Source: Neodontobutis hainanensis (taxonomy: Eukaryota; Chordata; Actinopteri; Gobiiformes; Odontobutidae). From it: 64,000 bases of DNA. The stretch lies in assembly GCA_024349245.1 (NCBI GenBank), contig JALDNG010002804.1, positions 18,715-82,714 of the forward strand, in the 5' to 3' direction. This document shows, piece after piece, positions 22,463-33,907 of the stretch; the first letter of the stretch is position 1; every line of letters starts with the position of its first letter. Position numbers and translations under genes: made by a program. The notes beneath the pieces are model-generated. The model did not search any database, had not been told where the DNA came from, and worked only from the letters and a program-made list of their open reading frames with translations.

Positions 22463-24225
22463 CTATTCCCAGGACGGCGACGCACGATTAGGTGCAACGC
22501 CCTGAGTACAGCGGTTTAAACGGGTTTTAAGACGCTTTACGCTTCTAAGAAGCACGATGGTGATAATGATGGCCATGAAGTAACCTATTCCTACTGTGGC
22601 TGCAAGAACAGTGTCGGGAGTTGACCAGACATACATAATGGGTTGGATAGGAGCTTGTTGTTTTGCTCTATTTCCTTTAACACATTATCAAGGGGTGCAA
22701 TGTCAATGGTTCTGCTACCTTCAAACTGGATTTGATAGAGTGTAGCAGGGTGTATTTCGAGAGGATGGGTTGAAAAGAAATCTGATATTTCTATTTCACT
22801 CGTATTGGTCAGCGTCAAGGTGGTACAAGGCGACGTTCCCAATGTGAAGGATTGCGTTTTGGGGTACATCTACCCAGAAAGTTTGGTCGGGCAAGTTAAC
22901 ACGGGATGAGGTGTCGTGCTGATCGTAAGTCAGCATTCCGTCTGGAAGAGGGGTGTTTACTAGCCAGCGGTTACCGATGATCTCTGCTTGAGTGACGGTA
23001 ACTTGGTGGCGAGCCGTGATTGTCGTTGGACATCTGGCTTGAGGGCTCATGGGCTTAAGGCCGCAGATCCCGTCGGTGTTGTCCCGAACAAAGGGTTTAC
23101 TGGGACATAGGTAGTGTATGTCCTTGGTTAGGGTGCACATGCGTAAATTAGGGGCCAGGTACAAATCTGGATTGGCATCATGGTATGCCACTACTGAAGG
23201 AGTGTGCACTTTAACGCGTGCGTGTCTCCGTGCCAGGACCCAACGTTCTGACGTCTTTAAGACGATAGATGTTCTGGGATTCAATGATAGGCAGATTTAG
23301 AATAAAAGCCATTTCCCGGAACTCTGGGTTGACGTAAATGGGTACGGCACTACCTAAAGTGTATGCTAAATGGGCCTGAAGTGGGGTTACAAGATCTCTA
23401 GTGGCGGTTCCAAGGAGGGATTGTACTAGTGACAGAGGGATAAGGTAGGGTGGAATTCTTCCCATGGCTAAGCTGTCCTGAAGCTGAAGAGCTTATGTCT
23501 CGGAGCATGTCATCCATTAGTGCGGTGACTACTTGTGCTTGTACGTAGTCCACCTGGAAGAGGGTCATCAGTAATAGTAGTACAGCTCGGTGGGTTTTGT
23601 TTAGAGCTTCACTGTGTGTGTTTACCACCAACACAGTGTCCTTCAACGTTTTCCCTACTGTTTGGAGTTGCTGTTGTTGTTGGATGATCTGCGCTCTGAT
23701 GTCAGGGATTTCAGCCTGTAATTCTGAGACATGTCTCTTGACCGTGGAGATGCTAACAGTATTGACTGTGGACAACCCGAGGTTAAACAAGGTACCCACA
23801 GCAGCCGCTGCAACAAGAAGTCCTCCTATAAACCGTTTAGACCTTTGGTTAGCTCCAGTGAGTTCAGCCTGAGTAATTGTAAATTTCTCAAGCTGGTTAA
23901 GCATGTGGGAAATATCAGTTTCAGCGTGGTTAAGAATAGAGGTGGTCCAGCTAGCGCCGGCCCAACTGGTGAGCCCTTGAGTGGCTCGGACGTGTTTCCG
24001 ATACACGTCGTTTGGGTTTAACCTGACAAAAACCCTTTGGGTATGCAGGCGACAGTTTGTGATCAACAGTCCGGGTTGGTCCTTTAAAACGATCCCGGCT
24101 GTTGGTCCGGGCTCTATAACATCTGGTGATCCCATGCCCATAAGGCTGGTGATCAGGAGGAGTATCGTCCACATCATCCTGGTGAAAGAGAGAGGACTTT
24201 TTAGCAATTGTTTCATTGACAGCAA
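22463..24225 (-). pseudogene. env: Retroviral env with F-like fusion subunit, frameshifted
   Basis: The first frame (24225-23398) begins with a hydrophobic signal-like segment (about residues 17-30). It has only about 130 residues before a furin site RSKR (23833-23844), followed at once by an Ala/Gly-rich fusion peptide (FIGGLLVAAAAVG) and a Gln-rich coiled coil. No CX6CC motif is seen. The downstream frames 23465-23211, 23284-22796 and 22869-22591 carry Cys-containing ectodomain sequence. A membrane segment (YFMAIIITIVLL) with basic tail lies at about 22500-22615 in yet another frame, stop 22463-22465. Frame breaks fall near 23465, 23230, 22840 and 22650. The short N-terminal subunit resembles the F-type glycoproteins of errantiviruses and baculoviruses; this is an inference from layout. 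Confidence 0.75.
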
Positions 24226-24357
24226 ATACCTGAGTTATCAGTTACAGTTGTTGAATTACTCACAGTTACCACTGAAAAGAGAAATGAAAAGTGTTAGGAG
24301 ATCAGAGTTAGAGGTTAATTGTTAGTGGTTACTGCAAGTTAAGGGATCTGTTTGAGA

Positions 24358-25551
24358 TTACTTGGGAGCGTGAACGTCCCCTGTAGATCCCATGGGGGTT
24401 TTGTGCAACTTTATCTGGTTGCGGTGTATCCACTTGAGAGTGGGTTCCTTTCTCCCTTTGGTGATCTTTATCTGATACACCACCGGGGATAGCTTGTTGA
24501 CAATGGTGTACGGTCCTGCCCAACGCGGGAGGAATTTCCGTGTCAGTCGGTTGGTACCACCTTTTGTTTGTCCAGTGAGTTGACTGAACATGTAGTACCA
24601 CACTTTGTCTCCCACCTGTAGTTCGTCCCTAGATGACTTTTGGTCATAATAGGCCTTACGTCCTTCTACACTTTTGCCTAGTTTTTCTTGGGCAAAGGCG
24701 AAGGTGGTTTTCAGGTGTGATTGGAGATCAGCCATGTACTGATGTGTGGTATAGGCCGTAGCGATGTTAGCTTCTCCTGGCTGATACAGTAAGTGTAAGG
24801 GAAGCGTCATCTGCCTACCGGTCATGAGCTCAAACGGGAGACTCGGTCGCCGTGTGTGGCGTGGCTCTGATAGCCATCAGGACCAAGGGCAGTTTGACGT
24901 CCCAGTCTCGGTGATTAGATGCGACATATTTCTTTAGAATGTCGATCACCGTCGGTTTGCTCTTTCTACTTGGCCTGAGGACTGGGGGTGGTGGCTGACG
25001 TGGAATTTTGCTTTCACGCCCATGGTTTGCCACAGTTGTCCCATCACCTCGGCGGTGAAGTGAGTACCACGGTCAGAATCGACCTTACAGGGTAAGCCGA
25101 ATCTGGAGAACACGTGGTTCATGAGTAGAAAGGCCGTGGTCTGTGCCGTGTCGTTTGGGGCTGGAAGACCTTCCACCCATTTAGTGAAGGCACAGGTGAC
25201 CATTAGGATGTATTTGTTGCCCCTTGTTGATTTAGTCAGGGGTCCCATCCAATCGATTTGGAGGTCAGACCACGGAAAAGAAATGCCCCTTCTTTGTAAG
25301 GGTGCACGATGGAGTGGTCTTGTCGGTTGAAATTGGCAGCATACTAGATAGCCTTTGATGTATTCTGCCACGTCCATTTGCATGTGTGGCCAGTATGCCA
25401 CTTGTTGGAGTGCCTGGTGTGTTGCGCGAACACCTCTGTGGCCTGCTACAGGAGCGTCATGTGCGTGCGTTAGCATGACCCCCCTTAGGCTCTGAGGCAC
25501 TACGAACGCAGGTGAAGTGAGGGTGTCAGAGGCGTGAGACAAGCAAGCCAT
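24358..25551 (-). pseudogene. pol: Retroviral integrase region of pol, broken
   Basis: The N-terminal zinc module is visible at 25.4-25.5 kb, with H and H in HDAPVAGH and C in YLVCC. The first expected Cys of the CxxC pair reads Tyr. Core residues are D in QIDWMGPL, D in VDSDRGTHF and E in SSGQVERANRR, the D,D-35-E set. The C-terminal part (24825-24358) carries VGDKVWYY and a WAGPYTIVNKLSPVVY GPF/Y-like module, ending in IHRNQIKLHK. Between about 24960 and 24830 the frame is lost and regained. It would insert viral DNA into chromosomes if intact. Confidence 0.85.
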
Positions 25552-26366
25552 GACGCAGGTGGAGCCGAGCGCGCACTGCCCATAGCTTTTTAAGATATGC
25601 GTCGGAGGAAAAATCAGTGTCTACGATGGGGTTAGACACCGGGTCTGAAAGGTAAAGAATCAGTTTGTGGATTGCCAAGTCCGCTGCTTGAAGGGCAACG
25701 AGGTCGGAACCAGCGAAAGAAAGAGAGGAAGTCGATGCGTCTGCGGGGGCCGGAGCCGAGGCATCGTTTGCGGTCGCTTTAGACCGGGTAACCAGACAGA
25801 CAGAATGGGTGGGTTGGGTGGGAAGGGGTTGATCGCACGAGGGTTCTGGCTGGAAATGCCAGAGCGTACCGTCTAGAGCCCCTTGTTTTGCCATGAGGTC
25901 TGCCTGATCGTTCAGGTCTTTGTCCAGTCCAGGGGAACGAGAGTGGTCCCTGACCTTCTTCCAGTACACCTGCATGTCATGGTCCTCGACCAGACCGTCG
26001 CCTACGACAAACAGGTCTTTGTGTTTGATCGTCTTTTTCGCGGATGTGAGAAAGCCATTGCTCTTCCATAATGGCAGGTGGGCAGAGAAGCTGAGTCGTG
26101 CGTAATTTGAGTCTGTGCAAATTACGAGCTGTTTGATCTGCTTGGCCACTGCTAGTTGGAGAGTTATGATCACGCCTGCGATCTCCATATTGTGAGGATT
26201 GAGATCCTAACTGAAATTTTTGTGGCTCATAAGGGTTGTCGTTGAGCCATACCACACCTGCACCAGCGCGGACCAGAGCTTCATGGTGGAAGGAGCATCC
26301 ATCGACATAAGCAGTGGTCATGTCTTGGCACACGCCAGCATCGAAGTAGTGATGGCGTGTTGGCAC
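25526..26366 (-). pseudogene. pol: Retroviral-type RNase H region of pol, frameshifted
   Basis: Frame 26366-25977 has the first catalytic Asp in AYVDGCSFHH followed by GAGVVW. Frame 26188-25526 has the Glu in MEIAGVI, the second Asp in ICTDSNYARL and the last in NDQADLMAKQG. The two halves are out of frame near 26200. It lies after a separate RT-connection region, the retroviral arrangement. Confidence 0.82.
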
Positions 26367-26382
26367 AGTGGAGGTGTGTTCG

Positions 26383-27892
26383 TTAGCGGACGGCTGTGGC
26401 GGGCGTGTCGATTGCGCATTGTTGGCATGCAGCGAGTTCCATGCCTAAGTGCGACTTGTGGTTTTGAGCATAGCGTATCTCCACGTCGAAACTTTGGAGA
26501 GCCATGAGCCACGATGCCACGCGGGCGTTAGTTACTACGCCGTCCCTGAGTCTTTGACTTGTTAAGAAAGTCACCGGTTGGTGATTGGTGTTCACGATTG
26601 TCTTTTGGCCTCCTAAGTTGTGGGCGAAGTGTTTCACGGCCCATACTGTGGCTAGGAGGGCTTTATCACAGTCGGTATACTTGACCTCTGGTCCGGAGAG
26701 AGTTTTGCTGGCGTAGGCCACCACTCTCTTGTCCGTGTCATGGACCTGATAGAGGCCTGAACTGAGGCTGCGGCTTGAGAAGCCTACCTCTAAGTAGAAG
26801 ACTTTGGTGTGGTCCGGGTAAGCTAGGCACGGGGCTCTGCACAGATTGTGTTTGAGCGCCTGCATTGCCTGCTCTTGTTGTGGACCCCACACAAAGGCGG
26901 TGTCCTTTTTGAGAAGGTCCGTCAGTGGTTTAGCCAATGCCGCATAGTCATCGACGAATTGTCGAGAATAATTGCAGACTCCCAGGAAACTGCGGAGTTC
27001 TGACAAGTTGGAAGGCGGTTTCAGATTGGCAATGCCTTGGATTCGACTGACCTGTGGTTCAACGCCATCAGCGCCTACTAGAAGGCCCACATAGTTTACC
27101 TTCTTTCTGCACCATTGACATTTTTCCAAGGAGATTTTAGCACCAGCAATGGTGAGCTGTTTCAGGACGTGGTCGATTTCGTTAATGTGCGCATAGAGTG
27201 TCGCGGTGCGCATCAAGATGTCATCGACGTAGATGAGAGTTCCGCGGCTAGCGGCGTCAGGACATGCCTTGTTCAAGAAGATGTTAAATTCGGCTGGGGA
27301 ATTTAAGTACCCAAATGGGCATCTTGTAAAAGAGTATTGCCGATTGGCAAACGTGAAGGCAAGTTTGTGCTGATCCTGTGGGTCTACAGGAATGGTCCAG
27401 AAGCCGGATGCTATGTCCAGTGTGGAGAAGTACTTGGCATCCTGTACTTTGGGCAGTTCTTGGCCAAGTTGGGTCATTGGCCACCTGGAAAGTGGCACGC
27501 TCTTGTTCAATTGACGGTAGTCAATTGTTAGACGCCACTTGCCATTGGGCTTGAGTACTGGCCAGATAGGAGCCGAATAAGTACTGTTGCACGGACGAAT
27601 GATGCCTTTATCCAAAAGGTCGTCTATGATTTCCTGTATCGCTTCATAAGACGCCAGTGGTATTTTGTATTGGCGAACGTAAGCTGGTGGTGCATTCGCG
27701 GCTGTTGGAATGCGTACCGTGTGGATGTGGGTTAAACCACAATCCAGCGAGTTTGTCGCAAATGATGTGCGATATTTGAGGAGGACCTGACATCAGGTCC
27801 CGTTCCTCAGCGTTGTTTAACGCATCAGCCAAGTCTAGTGCTTGTTCTAACTGAGACTCAAAGTCCGGTTCGGGTTTAGAGTCTGATTGCAC
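26383..27892 (-). pseudogene. pol: Reverse transcriptase region of pol, frameshifted at N-terminus
   Basis: Frame 27615-26383 (410 codons) has KPNGKWRLTIDYRQLNK, the first catalytic Asp in FSTLDIASGFW, CPFGYLNSPAEF and the active site YVDD at 27220-27231. These are followed by the thumb (LRSFLGVCNYSRQF) and a connection domain (FLTSQRLRDGVVTNARVASW). The preceding piece at 27892-27644 is out of frame near 27740. The catalytic residues are intact. Confidence 0.88.
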
Positions 27893-28128
27893 AGTTACCG
27901 ATTTGTCCGTGGTGGCGTTACTCGGTAGAGACGTGGTTTTGTCTATATCTGAATCAATGGAGAGCAGGAGACTGTCTGTACGACCATTACCTCAGCATCA
28001 GCCAGATCGACCCTGCAGATAGTGTCGGTATCGACCACAAGTGAGGGGTATATGGCGATTGCTCGAAGGCTTCGTGTAGACGACTCCTGTCTCCTGTTGT
28101 TCAGTCACGAGTGAGGGTGGCATGCGTC

Positions 28129-29818
28129 CTATGACTGGAATTCTGAGTTCAAGTCATGGAATCTTGTGTCAATTAGCCAACCCAAAGGTGTGGCCTTCGG
28201 GACGAGAATGCTATTGGCAGTAGGATTCTGCACTAGCACGTGTGTTGATCGAGAGTCGAGCTCGACCAGGGGTGTTGCCTGAACAGACAAGCCTAACTCA
28301 AAGAACAGAGGCGATGGTTGGAAGAACGCTTGTGGAGAGTTAACTTGTTGTCCTGGAAACGCTTTCAGACGTATGTCCATGATGTTACGCGGCGGTATCG
28401 TGAGATGGCAGTCGTTACTTACCTGACACACATCGGAATGGTTTGACCCGATTTCAAGTTTCCTTCGGTCAATGAAGGTGATTCTTACGTACTCCAGTCA
28501 GTGACCAGAGAACGTTGTTAATGGTGTCGACTTGCACGTCCGAGTCTGACTAGCATGTCAGCCCCAATGTACACTGAATGTGGCAGATCGGGATGACCGC
28601 AAAGTGTGGGTCAGTTCTCTTTTGTTCCATCGTGCGATGGCAGAGCATAGACCTACGGCGGTTAACGCGTGAGTCGGTGTGGGGTTAGCAGGAACCGAGT
28701 GTGCTTCTACGAAGGTCAGACTTGGGTTTTTATGCGAGAGTGTTAAACAGCTCCTGGCTGATGGCAGATTTGTCAGCCCATAAGGCCATCACGACATTGT
28801 CGACTGGAGTTGCTTCTAGTGAGATGCCATTGACAATCTGGGGTGTCATCGCTAATGGGTCCTTCAACGTGCATAGGAAGTTGTCACGCAATGTAAAGGG
28901 GTTTGGTTCGCACCGAGGTTGCATGGTTGGTGTACCAGCGGTGTTGGTGGCTACCCTGTCGATTGGTGATTCCCTATCAATCGCATAGCACTGAGATTCA
29001 TTCAGTAAGATTGGAAGTGGTTCTCGCACTTGGGCCCAAATCTTCAGCTGCTTGAAGTCGATAAGTGGTTCAAAGCGATTGAGGGCGTCTTTTCCAATCA
29101 GAAAAGGGACATTGTCAAGGTGGGACACGTACACTGGGTGTATCAGTGTCATTGGTCCGATGGTCAGTTGAACTAAGGCTACCTCGTTGATGATCGTCCG
29201 ATCATCAGAGTAAGGCCTTATTTCTAGAGAGCACGGGTGGGACTTCAAGTCCCTGTGGGATCTTCTCGCTATAGCCTGGAGTGATCTGAACAGGTTGCCT
29301 GAAATTAGGCTGATGTCAGCGGCTGTGTCGAGAAGTGCTTCGTGCGTCAAGTGGTCTTCTAATAAGACAGAGAGATAAAGCTTCCGAGCTACTCCCTTTT
29401 CAGTTAGGTGGCCTAGGGATTGGTAAAAGGGTGTTTCACATTCAATAGTCGTGGCGTGGTCATGGCACAGCCCGACATTTGGATTTGCTTGGACCACTAG
29501 GACGGCGCTAGACGGAGTGGTGTCTTTGTGATCTGTGTCACTTCCCTCCGTGTTGTCCGTGCTAGGGTCCTGGACAATGTCATTGAGTGGCTCTGGATCG
29601 TCAGAGCCTAAGTTCAGGTCTGGGAGATGTTCATTCCCTTCAGTAGACTCTGTATTTCCGTTGCGTGTTAAGTCGACTTGGATCGGTTGTGACTGTTTCT
29701 GAATCGGGGCCTTAGAGGCCTCCACCGTATACAGATCAGCCTTGTCCTTGGACTTTCGCGCATTCGTTTGAGTATCGTTGGCCCGAGCCTCCTCTGTAGT
29801 CACATTACTGTCGCTCAT
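28129..29818 (-). pseudogene. pro: Protease and pro-RT linker, broken
   Basis: Frame 29830-28730 has the aspartic protease site as LLDTAADISLIS, i.e. DTAA where DTGA or DSGA is usual, then a flap and LIGKDALNRFE. A long acidic N-terminus precedes it. Frame 28431-28129 holds the linker before RT (ATPLGWLIDTRFHDL). Stops separate the two between 28432 and 28729, and no frame is open from 27893 to 28128. The ATG at 29816-29818 overlaps the gag TGA (29815-29817). Confidence 0.75.
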
Positions 29819-31803
29819 GGGGTTTCCCACGCGATTAGTCTGAGTTTCAGGGCTCGGTCCTCGTGATGATTTCGCTGCTCGACAGGTGGGCTACCTGATG
29901 ATCGTTGGTCTTGGGACCGACGATAATGGTTTCTCCTGTCGTCGCGGTTTTGATAGGACCCCCCTTGGTTACGGTTTGGATTGGTTTGAAATTTATTTTC
30001 GAACCGAGGTCTCCATTGAGGGCCCTGGTCTTTGAACTTACGTTCAGGCCAGGTCGGGTGTGGACCCGGCTCTCCTTTGTGTGGCCGAGGTCCCTCTTTT
30101 CTGTCTGGAAAGCGGGAGGCTCCTGGGCCGCTTGGCTTGGAGGTAGGTGCTCCTTCGAGCGCTAGACTCTGATCAACAGTATACAGAGCGGCTGACTCTT
30201 GCTCTTGTTTAATCTGAGTCAGCTTCTGTTTAGTAAATGCCCTTGTTGCCAGTTCGAGGAGTTGGCGGCTGGTTTGAGTAAGCGGGCAGGCAGCAACGCC
30301 AAGATGATGGTTGGTAGTTGGATGGAGGTTTTGCACAAAGAGTGTTTTGAAGTTTTTATCCTCCTCCATGTTTGGTTCGTTGAGTGGACCAAAGTAGGCT
30401 TTGCGTAGCCGATGATAATATATCTGTGGTGACTCTTGCCGTGCCTGTTTGATTGTTAGGGCGGCTGTCAGTCCCACATTCGTTGTAACGCCTGAGAATT
30501 CCTCCATGAGGGACTGACTAAGGAGATCGAAGTCAGCTTGGACCTCAGGGGTTGACGTTCGATGAAGCTACTAACATCTCTGCTTGATGTTAGTTTTATC
30601 AAAAGATTTTGTCCTCAACAGTAGCATTGGGTATTCTCTTGAGGTAGAACTCAATGTCTCTAAGGTGCACGCGCTAGTGTCATGAGCCGATCCTTGATGG
30701 GGCTCGAAGCGAGTGATATGACGCGCGATTTTGTCAAAGTCTCTGTCAGTGGGACCGTAGTCCAGATGTCTCCGTGTCGGAGCTGGTTGTTGGACAAAGT
30801 CCGATTGCCTACCTGTTGGTAGTGTGAAGTAATCCGAATGCCTACCTGTGGAAGCTCGCGGAAAGACGGCCGGGCTCTCGGCTCCGATTGGTCCTCTTTC
30901 CGTTGCGTCCAGGCGCGGTAGTGGTCGCAAAATTGGATTAGTTAGTGAAGTGGCTCCCTTCTGGGAGTCTTCAAACCTACTGGGTTGGTATAATGGAGTA
31001 ACTGGTTCTAGGTCTGGAGTACCTTTAAACTCCAGTTTCTTACTAGGTCGTGTTTGGGCGTCCTCTGTCAGGCGCGCCTGAAGTTGTTCAATAAGCTGGC
31101 GGTCTAAGTCACCTTGTTGAGTTAGGGCCTCTACCCGTGCACTCAGGGACTCTCTCCGCCGAGCTTCCTGTGCCAGCATATTTGCGGACAGCTGTGCACT
31201 TTTGCCTGCTTTGATGAGTTCCTGTCGCATAGCGTCGTACTCATCACGTTGGTCATTGAGCTGCAGCTCTGCTATGTCACGAGCAGACCTTGTTTCGCTC
31301 AGCTCGTTCTTTAGGTCACTGAGGGTCCCCTCAGTTATCTGGAGTTTGGTGTGTAACTCCTTAAAGTCAGGGTCTGCCTTTTGGAGTGTTTGTGCAAGAG
31401 TTTGTAACTCTTGGTTCTGTTTTTCAGAATTCTCCAGGGCTCCTTTGGTCAGCTGGAGTTCCTGATTCAACGCCTTGTTCTCGCATTGGAAGCGGCGAGG
31501 TCCTGTTTCTGGACCTGGATTTTCTCGTGGCTGCGTGCCAGGAGATCCTCGGCTTGTTTCTGCTGCGCGCATAACAATAGCCATTTGACCTAACAGCTTA
31601 GTTAGATCCTTGTCCTTTGGCTTAGAGGTTAGCGCAATGCTAATCAAGGAGCTAAGAACTGAATCTAGCTCGTTGGGGTTTGTGGTCTGAATCTCGTCCA
31701 CATATTGGGGTAGCACCTGTTCTGTTAGATCATTTAGAGCTGAGTCTAAGTGATCCAGAAGCTTGATGGGACTATCCGAGCCGGTGGACTGTGGATTAGA
31801 CAT
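29815..31803 (-). pseudogene. gag: gag, coiled-coil N-terminal domain, no zinc knuckle
   Basis: The start is taken at 31803 (MSNPQSTGSD); the frame is open upstream to 31914, but those residues look like leader. Residues about 100-260 form a long heptad-rich coiled coil. The 30507-29815 portion holds capsid-like sequence and a C-terminus rich in Arg, Asn, Gln and Pro (NRNQGGSYQNRDDRRNHYRR) with no CCHC box. Between about 30670 and 30540 the frame is lost and regained, leaving a stop at 30571-30573. A basic tail without zinc knuckles is like foamy virus Gag, but no direct homology can be shown here. Confidence 0.75.
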
Positions 31804-33885
31804 TTTGAGAATTGGGCTTTCTCTAGGTAAGTGAGTTATTGTTAGATTAAGTTTTAACTGCAAGGAGAGGGTTACTACTTGTAGAGTGTTACGAAGAAGA
31901 AGCGTAAAACTCAAGCAGACTGTAAAAGAATTTTTAAAATCTGAGTAAATGTGTAAATAAAAAAATTAATGCAGGAATAAAATTAAAATTTTATTTTATT
32001 TAAAATAAAATAAAATTCCAATTAAATTAAAATAAAAGGGGTATTAAGTCAAATAAGTCAGATTAAAAGTAATAAAAGAAGGAATTGTTGAAGTGGAAGT
32101 TAGTATAAAGTCTACTTGTGATTGAAGTGACCTTATGCTAGCAGTGACTATGTAGCCATAGCCTGGTGGTGTGAATGTTAATGAGGGTTGACAGTGCTGG
32201 GATGCTGCTGTGCTAATTGTAAAATTAACAGTGCAGAACCAGTGGGTTTAATCTAACAATTCATGCAGGTAATCAGCTTTTAAATCACAGCTATGACACA
32301 ATTCGTGCAGAGTTAAGTCTATTCAGGCATAACAGCAGTGGTGTCGTAGTGGTAGTAAGCTGTTAGTGTTAGCATTCCAAATTGACAAATTCTGTGTAGA
32401 TAGGAAAGTAACAAACCAAGTATTAATTTGTTAATCAAGCCAAATTAATCAATCAATTTATATGCAAGGTTAGCATCAAAGATTTCCAAAAGCAGACGCA
32501 ATGTTAATTAAAAATGTCACAATTGTTAGTTAACTCCTATTGTGCATTCAAGGTTGTTAAACACAGGCAGTTATTCTCAAAAGCAATATGGCATTGCAAA
32601 TTTGTGTATTAAAAGAAAAACACATGTATTAACAGAAGCAAAACAGCTTGACAGCAGTTCAGTAGTTGTTAATAAAGCAGAGTAATTCACTTTTTATGTT
32701 AAGTCAATCAAGCTTTTCAGTGTCAATGAAAGCTTAAATTATTCAGTTGTTAAGTTCTAAACTTGAATTAGTCACTATTTTAAGGAAAAAGTGTAATTCC
32801 GTTGAGTGACCACCAGAGAGAGACGTAGAGCTCCTCTCAGAGATTTTTAGAAGTTTCGCACTTCTCTTCCACTAGGGGGTAGCAGACTTTCTGGAGTCCG
32901 TGGTTTACCACTTCTTTCCGCTAGGGGGCAGTTGGACTCTCTTAAGTCTGTTTTTACCACTTCTTTCCGCTAGGGGGCCGTTGGAACTACAAAGAGTTTG
33001 TTTTCCGAGTGACGTCAGTGTCACGCCCCTTCCAAGACGCGGAGTGTCAATGGTTTGTTAGCCTCACTTCAGCTGTTGACTTTGGAGGGGCAAAACCGCT
33101 CCTACACAGCCACTTTACAACACAGCAGCGCTCTGAAAAGCGCAACTTTCCAACACAGCAGTGCTGTGGACAAAACAACGTTTCACAAAGCACTACGCGG
33201 GCCACGTGGGCCAAGACTTTGTATACACTTTTGTTGCACAATGCAACAGGTCCGTTGGCTGTGTGTAACTGGAGTTCTGACGCGGGTAGCTAATCCGTTC
33301 AGAGTTCTCCCAACCAAGTTTTTAATTCGTCTGACACAATATGAACAGATGAATTACTTGGTTTTACAAGTTTATATAAAACACTGGAGCATCGCAGTCT
33401 GTTTTTCTTAACTTGCACAACGCGTTATTTAAACAACTTTATGCTGAGATCCTAGAACATCTTAGAATCCGCAGTTGCTAGGCCTTATAAAAATTACACG
33501 TGTCACAAATGCATTTAATCAATCCGGCTCTCTGGCCTTTGTTCACAAACTCCACTAAGATTCAATCTTTCACTGAAAACTTAGCAAGCTGGCGACCGCA
33601 TACATTAATAATTTCTGCTTGGGTTGCTCTGCAGAAATGTACGCATAATATTAACCAAGTTTCAAAGCATATCTCAGAATTATCAAATATCAGACCAGCT
33701 GGTATTTTTCAAATCTTAGACAATTTCACAAGCGCTTAATATCAAACAGCAACACAACACACATTTCTCAACACATTGATTAGTTTTGTATAAGACATAA
33801 CTTTCTTAGTTCTTCAGCGGACAGAGATTTATGCAAAAGGCTTTTAAGATGTTAACTTATTTCAGTGTTTACAAGACTGGGTCTT
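31804..33885 (-). other. Proviral 5' leader, 2.1 kb
   Basis: The stretch between primer site and gag contains no convincing gene. It includes an A/T-rich segment near 31950-32040, a 3x about 50-bp tandem repeat at 32860-32985, and short plus-strand frames (33009-33411) with no recognisable homology. The length is unusual for a retroviral leader. Confidence 0.7.
32869..32981 (+). promoter_or_regulatory. Three tandem CTCF-like motifs
   Basis: CCACTAGGGGGTAG (32869-32882), CCGCTAGGGGGCAG (32918-32931) and CCGCTAGGGGGCCG (32968-32981) are spaced 49-50 bp and share flanking ttaccacttcttt. They match the vertebrate CTCF core (CCASYAGGGGGC-like) as I know it. Binding is not shown. Confidence 0.55.
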
Positions 33886-33907
33886 TTCGAGCCTCACGCG
33901 GGCACCA
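33886..33907 (-). other. Primer binding site, closest to tRNA-Lys(CTT)
   Basis: The plus strand reads ttcgagcctcacgcgggcac then ca, i.e. a near copy of the 3' end of tRNA-Lys(CTT) including CCA, with about three changes and a one-base gap. It lies 12 nt inside the LTR, farther than usual. Confidence 0.55.

Noticed and set aside
33009..33411. Plus-strand frames in the proviral leader as an accessory gene
   Set aside because: They are antisense to the provirus, mutually overlapping and without recognisable domains.
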